DNA of 64,000 nucleotides, from assembly GCF_000227135.1 (NCBI RefSeq), contig NC_018238.1:205731-269730 (forward strand), written 5' to 3'. The notes beneath the pieces were generated by a model that made no database searches, was not told where the DNA came from, and saw only the letters and a list, made by a program, of their open reading frames with translations. Shown one piece after another: positions 40,301-51,007 of this stretch. A program made the position numbers and the translations under genes. The stretch's first letter is position 1; each line of letters starts with the position of its first letter. This DNA is from Leishmania donovani. Lineage: Eukaryota > Euglenozoa > Kinetoplastea > Trypanosomatida > Trypanosomatidae.

Positions 40301-43223
40301 CGTGCAGGTCCTACAGGCGTGCCACGCGGGTCGCGGTGCGGGGCCGCTGCGGCAATCGACACAGCAACGCGGTGGAGAAAGCGGTGGCAGTGCGGAATCA
40401 GGCGTGTGCGTGGAATCGACCGCCGACGCAGAGGGCGTGCGGCAGTTTTCTTCTGACGCTGTCGACGCTTATTGTTTCAAGGCCGTGCAAGGCGGGGGTG
40501 GCATATCGGTCTCCTCGCTGCAGGCCCTCTTGGAGGGCACCGTTGAGCGTGACACATCACTGTGCAGGTATGTTTGCAGGTGGTTTGCGCCGCTGTCACC
40601 GCTGCCTGTCGCCACCATGGCGAGCCACGTGCAAGAATCGAAGAGGGATGCACGGGACGAAAAGCGCTCGCTGGTGACGTTGGCTGCGCACCTGTGGTTG
40701 GCGCTCGTGACGGTGCTCAGTCTTGGTGAGAGTGCAACGGCCCAGTACGTACGCGGCGTCCTGATGCCGCCAGCTAGTTTGCCAGTTACGCCTTGCTCTC
40801 CTTCTCTCACATCGGTTGCAGCTGTAGGGGCAGCGGCAGAGACAGAGGCGGTCGGCGTGCCCTCGTGGATGGCGAGGACGTCGCTGGCGCCGTTCACGAT
40901 GCCAACACTGTTTCGAAGCACGCTGGAGGATCTATATCAGGAGGAGAGCGCAGCAACCGCCGCTGCTGTGGCCGTGGCCGGCAAAAACCACAACCCGCCA
41001 TGCCGACCGTCTTCACTGCCGCTGTGCGCGCCGGGCTTTCTGCGAGATGAAGAGGACCCGGCGAGTAGGGCGACAACCAGCTGCCGAGCGGCGCCCGCTT
41101 CTGTGGCAACAGCGACGCTAAAAGGGTGTGCGCCCGTGACCCTAGCGACCCAGGACACACTTGTGCTGAGCGCGGCAGTGGCGCTGCGGCACCCTCGCGT
41201 GATACTCCGGCAACTTCACTTTCTGTGGCAGCTGAGCGACTGCGAGAACCGAGACGGGCATGCGACTAAGGCCGACGACGGCTCGCACCACTCAGCGACG
41301 CTCGGCTCCCCGTCACCTGCCTTGCCCGATACCGGAAGGACAGCAGCAAGCACCAGGAGAGCCGCCGGGGCAGCGGACCCCCGCGCTACTGCGAAGGGCA
41401 CCAGCGACCCTACAGCGTTCTCTTTCAAGCAGGAGTTCGCCACTCGAGTTGCCAGTCTCGTGGAGTGCGTGCAGATGGCCTCTCTGGCTGGGCTGCCGCC
41501 ACCACTCGCCGCATCACTGATGCCGTCCAGACCATCGTCTAGCGCAGTTCCGGCGGAGGCTTCCGGTGGTGCGCTGAGCGGAGGTGCGTCTGCCTCTTCG
41601 ATGCGGCAATGGTCGACAGGGCCAAGCACTTCGGCAGTACATGTGTCGGCTGCCGTCGCATCGTCACAGCAGCAGTGCGGCGCAGCAGCTCTGCCACCTC
41701 CTGTGCCTCCCCCAAACGCCGACTCCGCCAGAGCGGTCACCGCTCATGCGACATCGATTCGCCTGCGCCTGCAACTCTCGTCCAAGACGTCGCCCTCCAG
41801 CGCCGTCACAGCTGGCGTAGGCGCATTCAAGGCTCCAACCACCGACGGTGTGAAGCGGTCGCGCGAGATGGACGAGGTGGATGTGGGCTGCACGGAGCCT
41901 GCTGTGCTGTCGAACTCGGAAAACGTTGCGACGAGGAGCTCGCGGCCGGCAAAGCTGCATCGCATGGACGGCGTCGCGACGCACGCTCTGCAACTCAAAT
42001 CGGATAGCTGGGCACGAGCACCGCCGCCGCCGCCGCCGCCACTGGAGGGCCTGGCGGAGTTGCACGTTCGCTGGGCAGACGAGGTATACGAAAAGGGCGG
42101 TTCCGTGAGGCTTTCGCTCACACCTTTGGCAGCCACTTCTTCGGGGGCGGCGAGCGACGCTGAGGCCGCGACGTCGAGGTCAGCGCTTCTCCTCACTATG
42201 GTGGCTGACACCCTCTGGGATGTACTCCAGCACATACACGCACAGGCACTGGGAGTAGCCGTAGGCAGCGCTCATGTGCCTCGCGGCGATGACCCGATTC
42301 CAAACGATCCTTCAGCTGCGACATCTGCTTCGCCCTCATTCCTCCTCAGGGATGCCGAGGCGACGCCAGGAGGTGTACCTGTGCGTCGTACGCTGCTGCG
42401 GCTGCGGGTGAGCCCCGCCTACCGCGCCCTGCAGCGCCTGTGGCAGGCCATCAACCCCCCAACCGTCTCCGAGCGTAGCGTGGCTGTCTCCTCGGAAGCT
42501 GGTACCCTCCCCCCTACTGGTGGCGCCGCAGCGGGCCACCCACGGCTGGACGTGGTTCTCCCCGCCACTGCTTCTCGGCTGGCAACAGCGGTCGACCTGC
42601 GCGTCTACACTTCTCTGACAGCGTCGCTGCGTGGCGTTGTGTGCATTGTGCTCGGATACGCGGTGCATGGGTGCTTGCAGGCCGTCTGGCGCAACTGGTG
42701 TGCGCTGTGCAAAATGCACGGAGACTCCGCGACGACAGCGGGCTGCGCTACGGCGCCATCTGGTTCAGCGCAACAGCCGTCGCGCACGCCTTTTCCACCT
42801 TCTCATGGGTCGTACGCGTGGCTCACGGGGCAGCTCCACGCACTTCTAGATGAGGTCCTTCAACCTCTTAATCGTATTCTAAAGGTGTCTCTGTCGGAAG
42901 TGGACGACATCGAGCCTGTCGGCGACCGAGGCGCGCCCGACGTCGTGAGGTGCGACGGACACGTTCTGGCAGAACCACTTTCCTCATTGCTCAGACAGCC
43001 TGGCGCTACGCACGTGGAGGCACTCGCGACGGCAGCTTGGCTGACCTACAAGCCCCTTGGGCTCGTGCTTCTGCCGGGTCACATCCGCCGGCTTGACGCC
43101 GCCATGCCTCGCTGCCTGCGCGGCGACTGCGCAGCGATGAGTGGGGGCCTTCACCGCCTAGATGCGTATGAGGCGTGGGCGCAAGTGAAAGCGGCGCTTC
43201 AGCAAGCCGGCGTGCAGGCGTGA
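37398..43223 (+). CDS. Very large Ala-rich protein of unknown function
   Basis: 1941 residues from the first ATG (MGDEQITEKQ), uninterrupted, with strong GC-rich codon bias, so a real gene. Most of the chain is low complexity (Ala, Ser, Thr, Pro, Gly). Islands of ordinary, folded-looking sequence are scattered through it: about 50-110, 170-240, the stretch LADHRVFAMLDELLWCAHPSASAF near 735, LRHPRVILRQLHFLWQLSD near 1265, and especially 1540-1941, with LLLTMVADTLWDVLQHIHAQ and CIVLGYAVHGCLQAVWRNW. These helical islands suggest a scaffold or subunit of a larger complex, but no domain or catalytic motif is recognised. I see no signal peptide or clear membrane-protein pattern. Confidence 0.85.
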   Translation: MGDEQITEKQGRSSVIDGAAGPPPSPPQRQATGRETGNHIAHVFRALQQLQPLGSGLSASSSQPTNSSAFENGAAAWMCSHLDLLWESIASSATETPSAHVNAAAASMATHPRTRLVLQLLALEALRREQRRGVFPLSSPPRSSVSTTASLLEATSGAATSAAAVAALAACRSLCRGPSCHRDTHFEVGGLPVVYHWLWQRAAALPSGLAVAESPYGDLSALMMEWAALALPAWLESSEEVRWRYERDEVLRLVHESTTAAAACGFANAEKGAREAEETAATVPGLVQQSDASAADTVAANSVRSLIRNQAVFMPRVKDVNDEGVSEPSLAAVPRPLSTSAAHGAASSPPRRVLQLVVAAAANLATAQQADLTIAKTTAVVPLPSPAAESEEALAKKTGREPTTVSGTVAAFRMTPPLQSQAGDTPAMSLANAAGSGDGDVVLKKRLAIQLPRTTGGIAVPREAATAATTIAAEPSCNTAVDDVVARVATRPLMLLSDEGFTDDDGEARGSMAEANDSAQDGSALASPAPEATENTAACMRSRLRRWRRIAPVVLDAPPGSEAAQDVCTVLEALGFAAAGEDDCADKTLTELAPSCCSAQAPGELLKGPKAPTSRRFSEGAARARMPLCPLGRLPPLLAAHAWLSNPSLRSSWLAHIIAVPSPECSLTAVVAGSEACLKDGGTALVSSRDAQATPLPVPASSPSSSAHCSGDAPPRPQLHAASPALSCIALADHRVFAMLDELLWCAHPSASAFLLSFEENLHRYLCYPLAGVCAAAPAAATATKSGFCKSLSHPEQGARIAGSHGTSAPRPLAVSAWKAYLELRYGKAHLRQPKHLHPPPLRTVTSTKAAISKSDTRQNAEPSATAAAAAAPLTAGGPHCTKKREAGGRTAEDEAATRPAMSSVAASAAVAARTPLLPFVAAAFAASSSATASTATYAAVMDVAAMVFLAELRRVGAIAMTEKARGAVQVLQACHAGRGAGPLRQSTQQRGGESGGSAESGVCVESTADAEGVRQFSSDAVDAYCFKAVQGGGGISVSSLQALLEGTVERDTSLCRYVCRWFAPLSPLPVATMASHVQESKRDARDEKRSLVTLAAHLWLALVTVLSLGESATAQYVRGVLMPPASLPVTPCSPSLTSVAAVGAAAETEAVGVPSWMARTSLAPFTMPTLFRSTLEDLYQEESAATAAAVAVAGKNHNPPCRPSSLPLCAPGFLRDEEDPASRATTSCRAAPASVATATLKGCAPVTLATQDTLVLSAAVALRHPRVILRQLHFLWQLSDCENRDGHATKADDGSHHSATLGSPSPALPDTGRTAASTRRAAGAADPRATAKGTSDPTAFSFKQEFATRVASLVECVQMASLAGLPPPLAASLMPSRPSSSAVPAEASGGALSGGASASSMRQWSTGPSTSAVHVSAAVASSQQQCGAAALPPPVPPPNADSARAVTAHATSIRLRLQLSSKTSPSSAVTAGVGAFKAPTTDGVKRSREMDEVDVGCTEPAVLSNSENVATRSSRPAKLHRMDGVATHALQLKSDSWARAPPPPPPPLEGLAELHVRWADEVYEKGGSVRLSLTPLAATSSGAASDAEAATSRSALLLTMVADTLWDVLQHIHAQALGVAVGSAHVPRGDDPIPNDPSAATSASPSFLLRDAEATPGGVPVRRTLLRLRVSPAYRALQRLWQAINPPTVSERSVAVSSEAGTLPPTGGAAAGHPRLDVVLPATASRLATAVDLRVYTSLTASLRGVVCIVLGYAVHGCLQAVWRNWCALCKMHGDSATTAGCATAPSGSAQQPSRTPFPPSHGSYAWLTGQLHALLDEVLQPLNRILKVSLSEVDDIEPVGDRGAPDVVRCDGHVLAEPLSSLLRQPGATHVEALATAAWLTYKPLGLVLLPGHIRRLDAAMPRCLRGDCAAMSGGLHRLDAYEAWAQVKAALQQAGVQA

Positions 43224-44979
43224 GCTGCGCACCCTCCACCCCCAGTGCCAACGTTGTTTCTCCTGCTTTCGTTGGATACTCCTGCGGCGTTGAAGACGCA
43301 TGCAGGCGGCAACAAGACGAAGAGAAAAGGTGAGCTGCTGCGGAGGAGACGCAGACAGACAGAGATGCACATGCCCCAGTGCCCCGAATAGCGGCGGATG
43401 TAGCCGCGCACGTGACACGGACCTGTGGAGGAGTCGCGGAAAAGAAGTGTGGGGATGCAGCAGACGCGTAAGGAAAGGGGCCATGCCGTGAATGCTTTTT
43501 TTTTTCGTTCCTTTGCCTTGGTTCAAAGCAGAATGAACGCGGTGTGTCTGTGTGTGTGCGCCCTCCTCCCCGGCACTCCCCCCTTCCCTGTCCTTTCTCC
43601 TTGACCCCGTGCCACTGAGCTCATGCACGGCCACTGGAATAGCAGCAGTTCCCACCAACAAGTGGGAGAGAAGGAAAACCAAAACGAAAAGCACCCACAA
43701 CTCTAGCTGCCTCCTCGCAGTGTGTGTGTGTGTGCAACAGATGCTCTTGCCTGGTGCCGACACCGCTTACTTGTTTGCTCGGCGTTTTTCTTTTTGTGCT
43801 TTGCAACGATGCTTGCCGTCGCGGGTCTCGGTGCCGCTGGACAAGGTCCGCGCGTGCTGGTGTGGGAGGGTGAAGCCGCCAACGAAGATGGCTCTCTTGC
43901 CGATGTCTCGCCCTCTGTGCCCTGCCATCCTTCTCTCGCTTTCTCTCTTTTCCTTTGTTTTGCGCTTCCCGATTGTTCGTTACCCCTGCACCACAACGTC
44001 CACATCGGTATATATATATATATATGTTTGCACAGGCGTCGAAGAAGGAGAGCGGGGCGGATAGCGGGCGTGTGCCGTGTGCCTGCTTTCGGCTCCCGCT
44101 CTTCTTCAAGTGTGGTGTTGGCGGCTGGTGTTCCTCATGTTATTCCTCTCCACTCTTCACAGCTACTGCACATGGTGAAGACTCTGCAGCATCATCGCGG
44201 ACGTGCGCTTAATGTCGAGAGGTCGAGAGAGAGCGTGAGAGTTGTAGGAGTTTGTTGTCTTTGTATCCATGCCTGCTCTCTTACAACATATTTTTCTCGG
44301 CTTCAGCGGTCGTTGAGAGTGCCGACGCTTGCCCGAACGATGTGCGGGGGTACTCATGGCATGTATCGCTGTCTGGGTAGGTGTATGTGCCTACTCGGTT
44401 GTGGCCAGTGTAGGTGTCGCCCACTCGTCTCATCTGCTGATCTTTTTTTTTGTTTCTTCGTTGTGCCCATGGACGTTGCGTTCCTCTTCGTCTTTACTCT
44501 CCCCCGGGCCCATTCCCTCGCTGCATCTCTCTCTCCCCTTGCATCGCGTGCTCCGCCCCCTTCCCCCAAAAGAAAAACGCAAGGCACAGACAGACGGACA
44601 AAGACACGAAAGAGAGGGGACGGCGTGCGCGTGTGTCCGTCACTTGCTACAATGCCACACCGCTACCAAGTGGGGGCGAGCGCATCCGCGCGTGCGTATC
44701 TCTCCATCACTTTCTCTCTCACTTGCGTTTCGCCTCGTGACGGCAGCTGACATGTGCGAGCGCCTCTTCCCTTTTGCGTTTTTCTCATGTTACTTCCTCT
44801 TCGAGCCCAACCCCCTTTTTTCCCACCTGCGCTAACTCACATAACACACCCACACACACGTAAAAGCCAAAACGCACGCAAGACTCTCTCTGCCCTCCCC
44901 ACGGCGCCCACCCTCCTCCTAAGCTTTTTTTTGTGTGCAAAACGATAAGGACAAACTATTTCGCGACTCCTCCGCTCGC
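43224..44979 (+). other. Spacer upstream of the transporter array
   Basis: No gene recognised. Contains TG/CA microsatellites, a TA island (44011-44025) and pyrimidine-rich stretches. Confidence 0.6.
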
Positions 44980-45011
44980 GGCCCCTCCCCCCTCCCCCCC
45001 GCCCCGCTCAG
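44980..45011 (+). promoter_or_regulatory. Candidate spliced-leader acceptor for transporter 1
   Basis: A C-rich pyrimidine tract ends in GCTCAG with AG at 45010-45011, 237 bases upstream of the chosen ATG. Further tracts lie between 45185 and 45240. Confidence 0.4.
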
Positions 45012-45248
45012 GCTCCTCTGCCCACAGCTTCCGTGACCAAGGCCATAGCGGACGATCACGGCGCCAGCACAGCGGACTGTCTCTTTATAACAACACATGG
45101 TATATATATATATGTACATATAGAACAAGCAGCGCCTTTACGTGTGCGAGGCGAGCATACCCCTTTCTCTGCCTCACACGGCATCCCCGCCTCTGCTCCC
45201 CCCTTCCATCTCTCCGCTTCGCACCGACACGATTGCCCACAGACGAAA

Positions 45249-47174
45249 ATGACTGATCATCCGGGTAAGGAGCTGCACCTGCAGGTGCTGGCGCGCGGCC
45301 CCCAGAGGCACATCAGCGATCTGCACCGCTTCGCGCTGCTTCTCGTCGGCTCTTTCGGCACTATCTGCGGCTCCTTCGGCTACGCCTTCACCCTGGTTTT
45401 GCCAAGGATGCAGGAGCGCTACAACCTCTCGCAGCGCGACTTGGCCTCCGTGACGACTGTCGGCCTCGTCTTCGGATTCTTCATGCTCCCCTTCGGCACT
45501 CTGTACGACTACCTTGGGCCGCTGCCGGTAGCGATCTTGTCCATGATTTCGTACCCGCTCGGTGCCATCCTGACGGCGCTGTGCTTCGAGGGCGTGATCG
45601 AGGGTAACACTCTGCGGCTTTGCGTCTTCAATTCTTTCCAGAGCGTGGGCATGTCCTTGACGGATATTGTGTGCTGTATGACGGTGCTGTCGTACTTCCC
45701 ATCGAACCGCGGCCCCGTGATTGCGCTGCTGAAGACGTTCCCCGGCCTCGGCTCTGCGATTGTTGGCTCCTTCTTCGCCGGATTCTTTAACGAGCAGGTC
45801 TCGCAGTACTTGTATTTCCTGGCTGTCTTCGCCTTTCTCACGAACACAACCTGCGCCCTCGTGATGCGGCTGCCCCCCTACCACCTGACTGGGTACCAGG
45901 AAAGCCATCTGAGCGAGGAGGAGAAGGAGCGCCGCCTGGCGACAAAGACACAGTACCTGAAGCAGCTGCCGCCGATGTGGCGCTTCATCTTCGGCTTTGT
46001 TATACTCGTCATCTTCATCATCTACCTGCCGACGACGTCCGCGCTTGCGGCGTACTTGAACTTGGGCAGGCCTCACAAACTTGGGTTCGCGATTGGGACG
46101 ACTGTGCTGACGGTGCTGTACATGCTGATTGCCGTTCCGCTGCCCTCATGCCTGACGCGGCAGTTCGCGCGCCGTAAGAGCGAGAACGTGAGCAACGACA
46201 ACGTTACGTACGACCGCCGGACGAACGGTCGCCGCTCGTCGGACAATGAGCCGTTCCGCGCTGATGCGGAAGTTTACGCAGAGAAGAGTACCGTGGCGAT
46301 GGTCGAGGAGGCTGTCGAGAGCGATGCGCAGCAGGCAGCTCGCGTGCCCGTGGAGACGGATGTGGACTACGTCGCACCGCAGTACCAGGGCACGTTCCTG
46401 CAGAACCTGTGCACACTGGAGCTGTGGGCTCTGTGGTGGACGCTGCTATGCGTCTTTGGCGCCGAGTTCGTGATCATCTACAACGCAACGTTCATCTTGG
46501 GTGCGCTGCAGGGCAGCATGCCTGCGCCGTCTCTTACTGCTCTGCTGACGGTACTGAATGGCGTGGGCAGCGCTGTGGGCCGGCTGCTGATGTCTTTCTT
46601 CGAGGTCTGGTCGCAGAAGCGCAAGGCTGAGGACCGCGTGCCGATCACGATTGCGCTGTTCTTCCCCACTTCCACCATCATCACTAGCATCGTGCTGTTC
46701 CTCGTGCTGCCTGCTGCAGCGCTCCCGCTGCCGTACGTGATTGCCGCGCTCGGTAACGGCTTCTGCGCCGCCTCTCAAATTTTGGTGGCCCGCACAATCT
46801 TCGCGAAGGACCCCGCGAAGCACTACCACTTCTGCTTCAGTGCTACCATGGCTGCTAGTGTGCTGCTGAACCGTTTCCTGTACGGCGAGTGGTACACAGC
46901 GCAGGCTGAGAAGCAGGGCAGCAAGCGCTGCTTCGGTAGGCACTGCGTAATGATGCCGCTGTTAGTGATGCTCAGCCTGGCCGCCAGCGCCTTCATCACG
47001 GACGTGATAGTGCATCTCCGCTACCGCTCGTTCAGCCGGCGTGTCCTGATGGAGCGGGCGCGTCTGCGCGGCGAGGTTGCCGACCCCGAGAAGGCGAGGC
47101 CTGCGGAGACTGAGGAGGTGGTGGATGATCTGGATGTGATCCGTGATTCCAAGGGCTGCCCCCGCGGCGTGTAG
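45249..47174 (+). CDS. Nodulin-like MFS transporter 1
   Basis: 641 residues, polytopic, with roughly 12 hydrophobic segments. The start at 45249 (MTDHPGKELH) gives an N-terminus like its two neighbours; the open frame further upstream has an ATG at 45033 but its translation looks untranslated. Family features: QERYNLSQRDLASVTTVGL, YDYLGPLPVAI, then a hydrophilic central loop (about 300-380) ending in the conserved block DVDYVAPQYQGTF (371-383) before TM7, and YGEWYTAQ...CFGRHCVMMPLLVM near the last segment. Leishmania members of this group include LIR1, reported as an iron exporter; substrate here is unknown. Probably in the plasma or an organelle membrane. First gene of a tandem array of at least four. 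Confidence 0.9.
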   Translation: MTDHPGKELHLQVLARGPQRHISDLHRFALLLVGSFGTICGSFGYAFTLVLPRMQERYNLSQRDLASVTTVGLVFGFFMLPFGTLYDYLGPLPVAILSMISYPLGAILTALCFEGVIEGNTLRLCVFNSFQSVGMSLTDIVCCMTVLSYFPSNRGPVIALLKTFPGLGSAIVGSFFAGFFNEQVSQYLYFLAVFAFLTNTTCALVMRLPPYHLTGYQESHLSEEEKERRLATKTQYLKQLPPMWRFIFGFVILVIFIIYLPTTSALAAYLNLGRPHKLGFAIGTTVLTVLYMLIAVPLPSCLTRQFARRKSENVSNDNVTYDRRTNGRRSSDNEPFRADAEVYAEKSTVAMVEEAVESDAQQAARVPVETDVDYVAPQYQGTFLQNLCTLELWALWWTLLCVFGAEFVIIYNATFILGALQGSMPAPSLTALLTVLNGVGSAVGRLLMSFFEVWSQKRKAEDRVPITIALFFPTSTIITSIVLFLVLPAAALPLPYVIAALGNGFCAASQILVARTIFAKDPAKHYHFCFSATMAASVLLNRFLYGEWYTAQAEKQGSKRCFGRHCVMMPLLVMLSLAASAFITDVIVHLRYRSFSRRVLMERARLRGEVADPEKARPAETEEVVDDLDVIRDSKGCPRGV

Positions 47175-49473
47175 AGGATAGGGGGCATTGAGGGGGCTTT
47201 GCAGGACACTTCGACGCAGGGGCCTGCACACACGCGTATGCGTACTCACAGGCGAGTGCTTCTCGCGCTCCAAGACGCTTGCCCAGCACACTCTCCCCTC
47301 TCCCTTTCCCCTTGTGCGTCCCTCAACTCTGCTGAGCGTCTGTTCATCGTGCATACGGCCGGCAAAGGCCCCCCTCGTCTTCTCTGTTTTACTGTTTTTT
47401 TTTTTTTGTTGGTTTCTTCAGGTTTGTGTGCCTTTTTGCTCATGCCTGTGTGCCCCGTGGAGTTGCGCCTTGTCGTTGATACTTTTGTGTTCCCGCTTCT
47501 CCCTCTTTCTTTCGCTTGTTCACGCTCTGCTGCGTGCGTGTGCGTGGGTGATGGCGCTCCCTTCTTCCGTTTCTTGACCAGTATGATTATCATATCTATA
47601 TCTATGTATATCCACATACATAGATATACAGATATATCTATATATCCATATATCTATATGGATATATAGATAGTGGCATCCCTTGTTTGTCCCGCACGAC
47701 TGTTTCATGGCCTTTCCTCGCCTTTTTGGATTTGTCTGTGTTCTCCTTTCCATTCTGTTATTATTATTATTTTTTTTTTCGTTTTCTCGCCCTTGTATGT
47801 CTGTCTGTGCATGTGTGCGTGCGTGTGCCCCGCGTTTCTATGGTGGTGGTGCATGCATGCTTTTCTTTGTTGTGTTTTGGATGTCACGGTGACATCATCT
47901 GCACACGCACGCGAACAGCGATAGATGTGAGTAGATGAACGCTAGCTCGCTTGCTAGTATCGTCGCATAGGGCCGCCCGCCCTCGTTGCCGGTGAGGGCG
48001 CGCTCCGTTTTCTATGCTTTGCTGTTTTGCCTTGTGCTCTTTCCCTTTTGGTGCGCAGTCGTCGGCGCGTGTCTCTGACGCGATTCTTTCGGGAAAATGA
48101 ACGATGGAAGACGTGTAGAGGCGCACGCATACACATGTATGTATACATATTATGCTTGTATATCTATGTGTGTGCGTGCGCGCGAAAGGAAAACAGCAAC
48201 CAGCATCACTCCATCAAGTGAGAGTAGGAAGATACGACCCAGAAGATGCGTGACGCTGCGTTGGCTCGATTACCATTATTTATTTTTTTCTCAGACATTC
48301 ATGTTTGTTGTGCCAAAGCATATATATTTATTGCCTTTACAGGTGCTGTTTCCATTTTGCCTCCACTACCGCTCAGCATCCCTCCCCGCACGAGCAAGTC
48401 TGCGCACGTGTGCCGGTATTCTTTTTCTTTTTCGTTCCACGATTTTCAGATGAAGGTGGCAGAGCTTTCCTCTCCTTGCCTTGCTGGAGCGCTTAGTACT
48501 AGTATTATGATTGTGCTCCTTCGCTTTTCTCTGCGTAGTGTTTCGCGTCGCGACCTTTTTCTTGCTTTTAAGCTGTGCGTACGTTTTCGTGCTCTCTTTC
48601 CCTTTCTCTGGCGCGCATGCGCCGCTGATGTGGCCGCCTTTTTTTTCTATGTGTGATAATGGCGTGTGCGTGTGTGCGCACCCCGTAGGCGTGTGGTGTT
48701 GCCTGCTCTGTGGTGCCAGCGCGCAGGCGCACAGACTCGGATGCTCCTGCCCTGTTGAGTCTTTGCCTTATTTTCCTTTTTTTCAGCGCCTTTCTGTTGT
48801 TGCTCTTTCCTCCTCCTGCTCACGTGGGCCTTGACATACCTGCGTGACGCATGCGAAATCGACAAGGAAAACCTGCGTAAAGCACAGGCATACGTACGGC
48901 TTGCAATGTGGAACGCGGGCAAGTACATGCACTTTCCAAGGCATACTGCTACAGCACGTCGTACGCCCAGGAGGACATGCAGGCATACGATGACAAGCAC
49001 AGAATTCGTCCACGAACTCTTTCCTTTGCGCAGTGCTCCACGCACACACCGCGTCCGCGCGCCACACTCGGTGCTGCACCCATGCAGGCAGCGACAAATT
49101 TTTTTTTCTTGTGTGTTTTGTTCGTCTTAAATTTTGTTCGTGTGCACTGTTGCGTTTTCCAATGCGCGTTTGCTCCGTTTCCACTTTTATTGTTGATTTT
49201 CCATTTGTAGTTTTGTGTACGGACTCGTGCTTGCGACGCTGCTTTCGGACATAATGGACGCCGATGATCATGGAGACGTGACGCGGGGAGAAGGGCGCAC
49301 GAGAGCTCTTTGAAGGCAGATCGAGGCGAGAAATCGGAACACCGATTCAGAATATCGGTGTGCCCGGACAACATGCTTGCGGTCCGCGTTATTTATGCCG
49401 CCCTCCTTGGTCTCTCCTCTACCCACCTCTGCGTCGCCTTTTTGCGTTCCTCTCGATTCACAATTAAGACAAT
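47175..49473 (+). other. Spacer between transporters 1 and 2, left part
   Basis: No gene recognised. Contains the AT-rich island with a long palindrome near 47.6 kb and pyrimidine tracts. Confidence 0.6.
47581..47672. repeat. AT-rich island with an 18-bp perfect inverted repeat
   Basis: An AT-rich patch of about 90 bp. Arms 47635-47652 and 47655-47672 are exact reverse complements separated by two bases (TC), so the last 38 bp can fold into a perfect hairpin or cruciform. It lies 460 bp past the transporter 1 stop codon, in its likely 3' UTR. Confidence 0.9.
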
Positions 49474-49837
49474 CTGCCCAACTGTCTTCCTGAGCTCACC
49501 CGACATGCGCCTGGACCCCGCCCCCTGCTGCCCTGCACGGAAGGCGCCACCTCTTGCTGCCCTCCGGCGGTGGACCCTGGGCGCGGCCCGCGTGGGTCAA
49601 GCCGTGCGGTGCCCCCGGGGCCGCCTGGCGCAGATGATGCGGAGTGTCCCGGAGGAAGGGGGCGAGAAGAGCCCGTTAGGCGCATGGGCGGGCTCGGCGG
49701 CAGGACGGTTCGCCCTAGACGGCCGGGATGGGGCCGTGACGCGGCGGCGGCGGATGCGCGGCGGCTGTGTGTGCGTGCACTCGCTGGCTTGCTCGTTGCG
49801 GAAGCGGCGCGTGATGGAACGCCGTGTCTCGTGCGGG
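49474..49837 (+). repeat. GC-rich dispersed repeat B, copy 2
   Basis: 364 bp matching 5250-5759 in the same orientation, with sharp edges on both sides. It differs by a few substitutions and contains no gap. It sits in the spacer 5' of transporter 2. Confidence 0.85.
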
Positions 49838-51007
49838 TGGAGTCGCTGGATCTCATCTCCGCACTTAGCGGCGCGGCCAGTGAGCCTAGCTGCTGCAAGG
49901 CAAGCGAAGACGGCTACTTTCCTATGTGCACACGCGTTGGCGCTGGAGTTCGTTGTGGCCATCGTATGCACTCCACACGGCGCGCCTGCGCACCTGCCCT
50001 CATGACGCCTGAAGCCTGTGTGAGCGCATCATGTGCGCTCGCCCTTTCCCTGGAGCCCCCACGCACCGCTCTCTCGCCGTGGCGAAGAGGTCACTGTAGC
50101 GAGCGCAACGATAGACGTGGCTTGATGGAAGACGAAGCAACAGCCACAACAGACAATCGGTGAGCAGACGCGAGGAACGCGTGTCGACATGCTGCGACAG
50201 CTGCAGTCTCATGCCCACTTGCCTTGCTCCGCTCGCCTTTGTGCCCGACGCGGTGACTTCTACGCGTTCCACGCGGCCTCCTGTGGCGGTGGCGTGTTTT
50301 GTGCGGTGCGCTCGTCTGCTCCGTTTCCCTCTCTAGCGTCTGGTCGTGCCAGCACGCCCCCGCTCTCACGCTGGCCCGCGGACAGAGGTGGGACAGCGAC
50401 GGCGCCGCCACGAGGGCCTCACAGGTGTTGCGGTGCTTGCACGGCGATGCCACATGTAAGCTGCTCTCCCTCTCCTTGCGCGCACACTGGGCATGACCTC
50501 TCGCCCTCTGCTTTTCCCTCTATGCCTTTCACCTCGCTGTCCTCCGCGCGTGTGTGTGCTTCTGCGTGCAGCCACCCCCCTCCCCTTCCCTCGACCGGTG
50601 CCGGTGCACTGGCCCTTTCCACAACGCCGTTTTGTCCACACAACAACTGCAGCATCACGACTCACAAGCCGGCCTCCTTGCCGGTTCAATTCTTGCGCTT
50701 CGACAGCCCATCATCGACCCACAAAACCCTCTTCGTCTCGCCTTTATTCATTTTGCTTCCGCCTTCGCTGCCTGTGCCACTGTGTGTGTCGGGCATGGCT
50801 GCCTAGTTCTCACCAGCGCATGCCCTCGCTCGCCTTCCCTGGTGGCCTTGACCCTTCTCTCCCTCTCTGAGCGCGCGTCACAGCAGCGCATTCGAGGGCC
50901 CCCACCCACCTCCGCCGTTTACGAGTGCTGCATAGCGGGAATAGCTCCGTGGGTGTCCTCCGTATCACGCGCGCACGCGCATGCAGACATTCAGGTGCTC
51001 CGCTGAC
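49838..51007 (+). other. Spacer and 5' region of transporter 2
   Basis: GC-rich to about 50700, then pyrimidine-rich (50715-50780 and 50845-50872), each followed by candidate AG acceptors near 50806 and 50882. No coding region is supported. Confidence 0.5.
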
